Position numbers and translations under genes: made by a program. Below, in pieces: positions 34,601 through 38,986 of a DNA stretch of 38,986 nt. The stretch comes from Clostridiales bacterium DTU053 (lineage in GTDB: Bacteria; Bacillota; Clostridia; Oscillospirales; Acutalibacteraceae), in contig LFSO01000034.1 of the NCBI GenBank assembly GCA_001512765.1, positions 22,224 to 61,209 of the forward strand, read 5' to 3'. Under the pieces are notes generated by a model, which searched no databases, had not been told where the DNA came from, and saw nothing but the letters and a program-made list of their open reading frames with translations. Numbering within the stretch: the first letter of the stretch is position 1; the number at the start of each line of letters is the position of its first letter.

Positions 34601-34805
34601 CCTCAAAGCCGCGGCCCGAGTTTACAGCCTCGGCAAAGCTTAAAAACTGCCTGCGGGTTTTTATTATATAAGGGTCAGAGGCTGAGCCGCTGCCCGAGTC
34701 GAAGACAAAGTCCGGCTCAAACGCGGCGGCGGGCAGGATTGCGGAGCTTAATATTAAGGAGATGCATGCCAAAAAAGCCGTGAGCTTTATGCAAAATCTC
34801 TTCAT
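31605..34805 (-). CDS. Secreted GLUG / six Big_2 / dockerin-like protein
   Basis: A 1066-aa exported protein. Signal peptide about residues 1-28 (ending PAAA). Residues about 40-130 resemble the strand-rich N-terminal part of GLUG proteins. About 130-355 carry repeated GGI(V)G and NCxNxG motifs of GLUG type, predicting a beta-solenoid. Residues 412-926 are six bacterial Ig-like Big_2 domains of 84-87 aa (each ending DGG...V.V). About 927-1006 is a small domain often seen before dockerins (SGSEIVPTGSKISLIG). The C-terminus has EF-hand-like DVNGDGQAAAAD-ARLVLRFVAKLD and a shortened second copy DVNGKGISAAD-ARAILRAAAKLD. No sortase motif. Likely a surface or complex-associated adhesin; no enzyme domain is seen. 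GGGGGT lies 7 bases before the ATG. Confidence 0.82.
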   Translation of the reverse strand: MKRFCIKLTAFLACISLILSSAILPAAAFEPDFVFDSGSGSASDPYIIKTRRQFLSFAEAVNSGRGFEGEHINLGADIELNDVGTENWQLYAESFVPIGSCSDTPFKGVFDGKGFSIRGLFCDSSEGGGLFGFINGGEVKNLILLDSFMSSEGAAGGIAAVAVRGKITNCKSFASVSGINSGGIVGIAENTEISSSVNYGGVSGAENAGGIVGSVSLESKADKCLNLGAVYSPNNAGGIVSDNKGKVTNCKNAGAVSSDTNAGGIAANNLWEISASANHGSVSGNVRAGGISAVSSLSISDCYNAGSVWGGEYSAGIAALHGETSSTTNCYNAGEIRGEGQRGAISAVYKLFGFSNCYYLDISCLGGNAQGTPLSHAQMQNRTSFTGFNFLGAWRLNTSGEYKYPTLANTPDAVRVSSVAINKGEAELFLGESFVLNANALPENSTAKYIRFYSENPEIASVTQDGTVNAVNAGETRIFAESADGGFSVFCAVRVLPPKDTIEIIRLNKNELNLQIGDTEQLFCEIVSKRELNLIWTSDDSDIASVNESGLVKAISAGSAVIWVRTEDGTLSDSCLVTVTEPYVPVTGIELNKTYMELEQWEWDYLSATVLPTNANNKAFTWVSSNQSVAVAEPDGRVIGVAPGEADIFAVTDEGGFIASCKVKVKSFFQNVTDVIVEPSELYLSVGEERTLTVKILPEEAGNKNVYWISGNSAVVSVNQKGEIKALSIGTAVVTAVAEDGGITGSAVITVKAAPVPVSGVTLSKNSLELMIDENFQLYYEVLPHNADNKSVRFESSNALVATVSQSGLVTGKTAGTAVITVVTMDGGYTASCTVTVKPKPIKVTGVSLNKNAVILKTGKTETLFATVKPQNADNKKIIWTSSNNSVATVSQNGVVTALKSGTATIKAITEDGGYTASCTVVVEENAKLKLKADSGYKLDSKLGIVYNIRPNTKVSDLLKSFEAGKIEVKNSKGKLLSGSEIVPTGSKISLIGNDGVSDTLLLSVLGDVNGDGQAAAADARLVLRFVAKLDSPTEYQKLSADVNGKGISAADARAILRAAAKLDTL
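32028..33572 (-). repeat. Six tandem Big_2 domain repeats (coding)
   Basis: Six consecutive units of about 252-261 bp encode Ig-like domains of 87, 84, 86, 86, 86 and 86 residues. Units 5 and 6 are closest to each other (both contain NADNK, SVATV/LVATV, SQ-G-V and DGGYTASCTV), suggesting the most recent duplication lies at the dockerin end. Confidence 0.8.
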
Positions 34806-34856
34806 TTCTTTACCCCCAATAATTCTTTTCGGGAAAATATAGCAAAATTTTATCTA

Positions 34857-34900
34857 ATTATACAATTTTTTACAAAAACCGTCAACGAAACAAGTGTTCG
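34857..34900 (-). promoter_or_regulatory. Promoter with adjacent LexA/DinR-like box
   Basis: Read leftward: TTGACG (34885-34880), 17 bases, TATAAT (34862-34857), about 50 bases before the ATG. One base upstream of the -35, CGAACACTTGTTTC (34900-34887) matches the B. subtilis DinR consensus CGAACRNRYGTTYC at 13 of 14 positions, a closer match than the box before lexA in this window. Promoter call is strong; operator identity is inference. Confidence 0.6.
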
Positions 34901-34912
34901 GTAAATGGGCAT

Positions 34913-34934
34913 AAAAAAAGCCGCCCTCGGCGGC
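34913..34934 (-). terminator. Terminator of the GH2-WYL-TSCPD-mtnN unit
   Basis: Read leftward: GCCGCC (34934-34929), 3-nt loop, GGCGGC (34925-34920), then T7 (34919-34913). It ends the leftward four-gene unit and separates it from the next leftward promoter. Confidence 0.85.
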
Positions 34935-34949
34935 TCATTGCTTTTCGGT

Positions 34950-35630
34950 TTATATCAGGCTCTCAAAGCCCGCTATAATGAGAAGGATTTTGGCTAAATC
35001 GTCCTCTTGAAGGCTGTCCAGCTCTCTGTAATCCTCAACGGCGGTATCGTCGGCATTGTCGGAGATTTTCCTTACGCTGAGGAAAGGCACTCCCGCTGAG
35101 GCGCATACACAGGCAATCGCTCCGCTTTCCATATCAAAGGCGTTGATGCCGAATGTTTTAAGGTAAAGCTCTTTTTTCTCCTTGTCGGTAAGGAACATAT
35201 CCCCGCTGCCCAGTTTTCCTTTCCGAATGCCTTTAATCTTCAAAGCAGCGTTTAAAAGCTCCTCGTCGGCGGGGAGGGCGGTATATCCTTCGATTTTTTC
35301 GCCGAGCTTTCTGCCCGTTGATCTGAGGTCAAAATCGCACTCCGCGCAGCTTTCTCCGGCGATAATCTCGCCTCTGAACACATGGCTGACGGCGCCCGAA
35401 AGCCCGCCGTTTAAAATTCTGTCGGCTCCCATGGATATTAGGTAAGCCGCGCCCGCGGCGGCGTTCGACTTGCCAACGCCGCTTTTTACGCCTATCAAAG
35501 TGTCGCCGCCCTTTTCGAGCTTTACAAAGCGCTTGCCGTATTGCTCAAAGGCTTCTCCGCCGTTTTTCAGTATGATTTGCTCAAAAGGAGGAAACTCGTT
35601 CTCGTCCGCAAAAATAAAACCCGTTGTAAT
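34950..35630 (-). CDS. mtnN: 5'-methylthioadenosine/S-adenosylhomocysteine nucleosidase, apparent ATT start
   Basis: Cleaves the glycosidic bond of MTA and SAH, recycling SAM by-products. Family motifs: KSGVGKSNAA, NGGLSGAV, GSGDMFL, MESGAIA (catalytic-site Glu, E174 in E. coli) and RKISDNADD (catalytic Asp, E. coli D197). The first NTG start in frame is TTG at 35498 (182 aa), which removes the first 44 residues. Reading upstream, the frame stays open and encodes GFIFADENEF, which aligns without gaps with the E. coli N-terminus so that E12 is kept. The only codon at the family start position is ATT (35630-35628), with AAAAAGGA 9 bases upstream. With that start the protein is 226 aa, the normal length. 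No ATG, GTG or TTG occurs between the preceding TAG and 35498. Confidence 0.85.
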   Translation of the reverse strand: MTTGFIFADENEFPPFEQIILKNGGEAFEQYGKRFVKLEKGGDTLIGVKSGVGKSNAAAGAAYLISMGADRILNGGLSGAVSHVFRGEIIAGESCAECDFDLRSTGRKLGEKIEGYTALPADEELLNAALKIKGIRKGKLGSGDMFLTDKEKKELYLKTFGINAFDMESGAIACVCASAGVPFLSVRKISDNADDTAVEDYRELDSLQEDDLAKILLIIAGFESLI

Positions 35631-35666
35631 GTTTATCAGTCCTTTTTCTAAAGTAAGCCGCTTTGG

Positions 35667-35924
35667 CTAATTCTCGTTGCTGATTGCCTCAAACAAAGCC
35701 TTTGAGAGCTGGTCGGGGCAGGAGGTGTTTTTAAAGCCGCAGGTTATGCCTGACAGCACATTTATAACCTCCTCCGCCTTTCTGCCCACCACAAGGGCGG
35801 CTATGCCCTTTAAATTGCCGCTGCAGCCGTTTTTAAATTCAATTGATTTTATTATATGTTCGTCGTCAAGCTCCATAACGATTTCGCTTGTGCATGTGCC
35901 TTTAGTTTTGTACCTGAAAACCAT
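35667..35924 (-). CDS. TSCPD domain protein (TIGR03905-like)
   Basis: Small 85-aa protein made of one TSCPD domain: GTCTSEI, GCSGNLKGI and NTSCPDQLSKAL, the last being the motif that names the family. The domain also occurs at the C-terminus of some B12-dependent ribonucleotide reductases; the function of free-standing copies is not established. Four Cys residues (GTC, GCSG, ITCGF, TSCPD) could bind a metal. AAGGAAGG lies 9 bases before ATG. It lies 18 bases after the WYL gene and 36 bases before mtnN, within one unit; its TAG stop is in the same frame as mtnN. Confidence 0.85.
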   Translation of the reverse strand: MVFRYKTKGTCTSEIVMELDDEHIIKSIEFKNGCSGNLKGIAALVVGRKAEEVINVLSGITCGFKNTSCPDQLSKALFEAISNEN

Positions 35925-35942
35925 TGCTGTTGACCTTCCTTG

Positions 35943-36944
35943 TTATGCGTTATAAACCTCTAAAATCTGCTGAGCCCTCTCTTTTACCATTTCCGTAAGA
36001 ACAGCGGGGGAGACGACCTTTATCTTGCCGCCGAATTTCACTATCCAGTTGACAAGTCCCGGAGTGACCGCCGCGTCAAACCTTGCGGTAAAGCGGTTTT
36101 CGCCGGACTTTATTATGGTCGTGTTCTGACCGAAGCGGTCGGTCACAGCCTCCACAAGCTCGTTGTCGCAAAGCAGGCTGACGCTCTCGGTGGGACCCGA
36201 AAACATATTGAAATGCTTTGAGGCATAGTCGGCGGAGTCAAAGGCGATTTTGTACTCGCTGACCTCGGAGAAATGCCTTGCCGGCTGGTCGGTTATAGCA
36301 ACCTTTTTCATGCGGTCTATTCTCATGTGCATGAGATTGTCGTATTTTTCGTAATTGCCCACAAGGTAATAGCAGTCGTCGTTCCAAATCATTGCGTAGG
36401 GAGAAACGACAAACTCCCTTTCCGCGTACTCGTTCTCCTTGGAATCCGAAACAACCCGCCTTGTGTATATAAGTTTTATCTTTTTGTTCTGCTCAATCGC
36501 CTTGCCTATAAGGTCGATATTGTAAAAGACCTGGTTGTTTTCGCATTTTGACCTGTTTTCGATATATACCTGCTTTTTTATGCTGCCGAACTGATGGTCG
36601 CTGGTGAGAGAGCCGATTTTAGAAAGCAGCTCCTGCTTTTTGTTGTTCGGAATAAAGGCTGCGGCCTGAACGGCGTCGCACAAAAGCCTTATTTCAGGCT
36701 CCTCAAATTCCCGCTGCCCCAAAAAGTAGCCCTTTTTCGGGGAGGCGGTATAAATGATGTCAAGCCCGAACTCCTTTAAAACCTCTATATCCTTGTAGAT
36801 GGACTTGCGCTCCGCTGTGATGCCGTACTTTAACAGCTCCTCGCAAAAATCGGCGGCGGACATCACATGGTCGTCGTCCGTCTTTTCTCTGAAAATCTTT
36901 AAAAGATACAGGAGCTTAAGTTTCTGCTTTTCGTTGCCTGCCAT
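35943..36944 (-). CDS. WYL-domain transcriptional regulator
   Basis: A 333-aa regulator of the YafY type: N-terminal winged HTH (about residues 1-70; TAERKSIYKDIEVLKEFGLDI) and a WYL domain (about 140-225; YAMIWNDDCYYLVGNYEK, MHMRIDRMK), followed by a WCX-type C-terminal region. WYL domains are thought to bind small ligands or nucleic acid. Its ATG shares one base with the TAA of the GH2 gene (TAATG), so the two are translationally coupled, which suggests, as inference, that it regulates or responds to the GH2 substrate. Confidence 0.9.
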   Translation of the reverse strand: MAGNEKQKLKLLYLLKIFREKTDDDHVMSAADFCEELLKYGITAERKSIYKDIEVLKEFGLDIIYTASPKKGYFLGQREFEEPEIRLLCDAVQAAAFIPNNKKQELLSKIGSLTSDHQFGSIKKQVYIENRSKCENNQVFYNIDLIGKAIEQNKKIKLIYTRRVVSDSKENEYAEREFVVSPYAMIWNDDCYYLVGNYEKYDNLMHMRIDRMKKVAITDQPARHFSEVSEYKIAFDSADYASKHFNMFSGPTESVSLLCDNELVEAVTDRFGQNTTIIKSGENRFTARFDAAVTPGLVNWIVKFGGKIKVVSPAVLTEMVKERAQQILEVYNA

Positions 36945-38710
36945 TACAGACGCATCCTTTCGTTAAGCTCTCTTATTGTCTGCTCTTCAATCTTTATGAT
37001 TTTCCTGTCATAAGTGAAAATGCCGTTGACCTCGAACTCAACATCGGAAACCTGTGTGTAAACCGCTGCGGAAAGACCCTTTTCTATAAGGGGGATAATC
37101 TGCTTTTCATAGAGCTTTTTGTAAGCTGCGGTAAGCCCTGCGCGGGTTTTATACATCTTGTAGCCGAAACTCTTTTTCTCATCCCAGACATGGCCTTTAA
37201 TTACCTGAGAATAGCCGCCGAACTCGCTTAAAACAAAGGGTCTGTCGGTGATTTTCGGGAGCGTTACGGGAAGAATATAGCGGTGAACGCTTATAAGCTC
37301 GGGACCGCCCATGTCGTACCAGCCGCTTGCGTGGTCGACTATCCTTGTCGGGTCGTACTTTTTAACAAATTCGCCGATTTCCTTTGCCTCAAACTGACCC
37401 CAGCCCTCGTTAAAGGGAACCCACAGGCAGATGGAGGTATGATTATACAGGCGGTCAATCATTTCTATAAGCTCGCGTCTGAATTCTTCGCGGTTTTGCG
37501 GGTCCTCTCTTTTAAAGATTGAGTAATTGTGGTCGTCAACCTTAATTCCGAGGTTCGGCAGAACGCCCGCGTAAAGAGTGCTCAGCCGACCGCCGCCGCT
37601 GACCATATCCTGCCAGACAAGCACGCCCAGCCTGTCGCAGTGGTAGTACCAGCGCTCCAATTCAACTTTGATATGCTTTCTGAGCATATTAAAGCCCAAA
37701 TCCTTCATCGTCTTAATATCGCAAATCATAGCCTCGTCGGACGGGGGAGTAAGTCCCGACTCTGGCCAGTAGCCTTGGTCAAGCAGACCGTTGTGGAAAT
37801 AGGGCTTGTTATTCAGCATTAGCCTCGGCAGACCCTTGTCGTCCCTGCCGACTGAGAATTTACGCATTCCGAAATAACTGCGGACAAAATCTTTTTCGGT
37901 GCCGCCGCTGAAAAGCCTTAACTCAACGCCGTAAAGATGCGGATTTTCGGGGCTCCATGCTATGAAGTTCGGGATTTCTATTCTCTCGTCAAAGGAAATA
38001 TCCCCGCTGAAAACGACCTCGCCGCCGTCAATGCTCTCGAATACTTTCAATTCCAAGCGGAGCTTGTCCTTTTCGGCTTTTCCTTTTACTGTGCTTTCTA
38101 TTCTGATTTTTCCGCCGTCAAAATCGGGGGTGAGGCGGATATTTTCTATGGAAATATCCTCCACAGCCTCAAGCCAAACCGGCTGCCAGATACCCGATGT
38201 GGCGGTGTACCAGATACCCACCGACTTTAGTCTCTGCTTGCCCCTTTGCTGAAGTCCCGTGTCGGATGGGTCGTAAACCCTGACAATAAGCTCGTTTTCG
38301 CCGTCTTTCAAAAGCTCGGTTATGTCAATGCTGAAATGGCTGTAGCCGCCCTTGTGAATCGTGGCGGGGCGTCTGTTCACATAAACATGGCACTGCCAGT
38401 CGACGGCGTCAAAATGCAAAATTATCCTTTTGCCTTTAAAATTTTCGGGAACGGTGAAATAACGCCTGTACCAAAGTCTTTCGTCGGGCAAAAGCTTCCT
38501 GCCGACTCCCGAAAGCTCGCTCTCAATCGCGAAGGGCACGATAATCTCCCCGTCAAAGCTCTTGGGGAAGGTGTTTATGTTCCTTGTGACGGCATATTCG
38601 TATTTGCCGTTAAGGCAGAGCCAGTTCTCGCGCATGAATTGGGGCCTTGGATGCTCATTTAAAGGACAATTCAAATCAATTTTTTCAGAAAAACGAGTTC
38701 TGAGGGACAT
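36944..38710 (-). CDS. Glycoside hydrolase family 2 protein
   Basis: 588-aa GH2 enzyme of the beta-galactosidase/beta-glucuronidase superfamily. N-terminal jelly-roll sugar-binding domain (about 1-185; LWYRRYFTVP, WQCHVYVNRR), Ig-like domain (about 186-285; AWSPENPHLYGVEL) and TIM barrel (about 286-588). Acid/base Glu435 in WVPFNEGWGQ and nucleophile Glu496 in VLSEFGGY. No signal peptide, so it is cytoplasmic and would act on imported sugars. The substrate cannot be read from the sequence. GGAGG lies 7 bases before the ATG. First gene of a leftward unit with WYL, TSCPD and mtnN. Confidence 0.92.
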   Translation of the reverse strand: MSLRTRFSEKIDLNCPLNEHPRPQFMRENWLCLNGKYEYAVTRNINTFPKSFDGEIIVPFAIESELSGVGRKLLPDERLWYRRYFTVPENFKGKRIILHFDAVDWQCHVYVNRRPATIHKGGYSHFSIDITELLKDGENELIVRVYDPSDTGLQQRGKQRLKSVGIWYTATSGIWQPVWLEAVEDISIENIRLTPDFDGGKIRIESTVKGKAEKDKLRLELKVFESIDGGEVVFSGDISFDERIEIPNFIAWSPENPHLYGVELRLFSGGTEKDFVRSYFGMRKFSVGRDDKGLPRLMLNNKPYFHNGLLDQGYWPESGLTPPSDEAMICDIKTMKDLGFNMLRKHIKVELERWYYHCDRLGVLVWQDMVSGGGRLSTLYAGVLPNLGIKVDDHNYSIFKREDPQNREEFRRELIEMIDRLYNHTSICLWVPFNEGWGQFEAKEIGEFVKKYDPTRIVDHASGWYDMGGPELISVHRYILPVTLPKITDRPFVLSEFGGYSQVIKGHVWDEKKSFGYKMYKTRAGLTAAYKKLYEKQIIPLIEKGLSAAVYTQVSDVEFEVNGIFTYDRKIIKIEEQTIRELNERMRL

Positions 38711-38745
38711 CTGACAACCTCCGCTTCCGATTCGTTTTTTTTATG

Positions 38746-38774
38746 ATTATACAGCTTTAGGAAAAAATAATCAA
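38746..38774 (-). promoter_or_regulatory. Promoter of the GH2 unit
   Basis: Read leftward: TTGATT (38774-38769), 17 bases, TATAAT (38751-38746), about 35 bases before the GH2 ATG. Confidence 0.75.
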
Positions 38775-38986
38775 AAATATTTGTTACAAAATTTGAAACA
38801 ATATCTATGCGGCCTTAAGTCTTAAATATGAAAATTATTTTGCGGCGGGCTTGAAATTTTTTTGAAAATAGTGTAAATTTACTGTCGGAAAGAGAAATTT
38901 TCCTTTATATGTAATTTTATCCTTGTTTTGCAAAAATGTCAAAACCGCAAGGCTGGGACAATCTGCGGAATCGGGCGATGCTCTCT
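38775..38986. other. AT-rich end of window, nothing recognised
   Basis: AT-rich DNA upstream of the GH2 promoter with no ORF of note. The neighbouring gene lies outside the window. Confidence 0.5.

Noticed and set aside
35499..35669. Read-through fusion of the TSCPD protein and the nucleosidase across the in-frame TAG
   Set aside because: TAG is used as an ordinary stop elsewhere in the window (lysS, binding protein), both proteins have normal lengths when separate, and a ribosome binding site precedes the ATT.
38856..38870. CodY-like match near the right end
   Set aside because: Only about 12 of 15 positions in very AT-rich DNA, far from any promoter I can place; shows how easily chance matches arise.

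Overview
The window looks like a chromosomal segment of a Gram-positive-type Clostridia bacterium, most likely an Oscillospirales/Ruminococcaceae-like gut lineage. The evidence is a set of Firmicutes gene pairs (greA-lysS, addB-addA, rny-ymdB), strong AGGAGG-type ribosome binding sites with frequent TTG and GTG starts, Big_2 and dockerin-like secreted proteins, and a Firmicutes-style LexA. I see no rRNA, tRNA, CRISPR array, insertion sequence, phage gene or integrase. The taxonomic statement is inference from gene content only.

Layout. 1-1505 (-): a D,D-carboxypeptidase (PBP5/DacF type), divergent from 1984-7232 (+): a YdjC/ChbG deacetylase, greA behind a long structured leader, lysS, an unusual duplicated GT2-like protein and a single-domain EamA membrane protein. 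7272-11484 (-): a secreted ceramidase-like protein, inorganic pyrophosphatase and an FAD-dependent oxidoreductase. 11661-23388 (+): addB-addA (double-strand break repair), rny-ymdB (RNase Y and its phosphodiesterase partner) and an oligopeptide-type lipoprotein SBP. 24185-27549 (+): livHMGF, a branched-chain amino acid ABC transporter without a local binding protein. 27654-31560 (+): a membrane M28 peptidase, lexA with its own operator, and a secreted SH3b-GH25-dockerin-like lysozyme. 31605-38710 (-): a 1066-residue secreted GLUG/Big_2/dockerin-like protein, then a four-gene unit reading GH2 glycosidase, WYL regulator, TSCPD protein and MTA/SAH nucleosidase.

Most of the window is housekeeping (translation, transcription fidelity, mRNA decay, recombination, SOS, PPi and SAM by-product recycling). 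The less ordinary material lies in the non-coding stretches and at the secreted proteins. There are two long leaders with competing hairpins (before greA and before the GH25 lysozyme), an orphan consensus promoter followed by alternative hairpins (about 23410-23505), three GC-rich intergenic islands in otherwise AT-rich spacers, a LexA-like box abutting the promoter of the large secreted protein, and a CodY-like box at the liv promoters. The clearest gene-level oddity is the MTA/SAH nucleosidase: its family-conserved N-terminus, including the catalytic Glu, is encoded in frame but has no ATG/GTG/TTG, which points to an ATT start. I did not find an obvious new multi-gene defence or biosynthetic system. 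All promoter, operator and RNA-structure calls come from reading by eye, without folding software or database searches.
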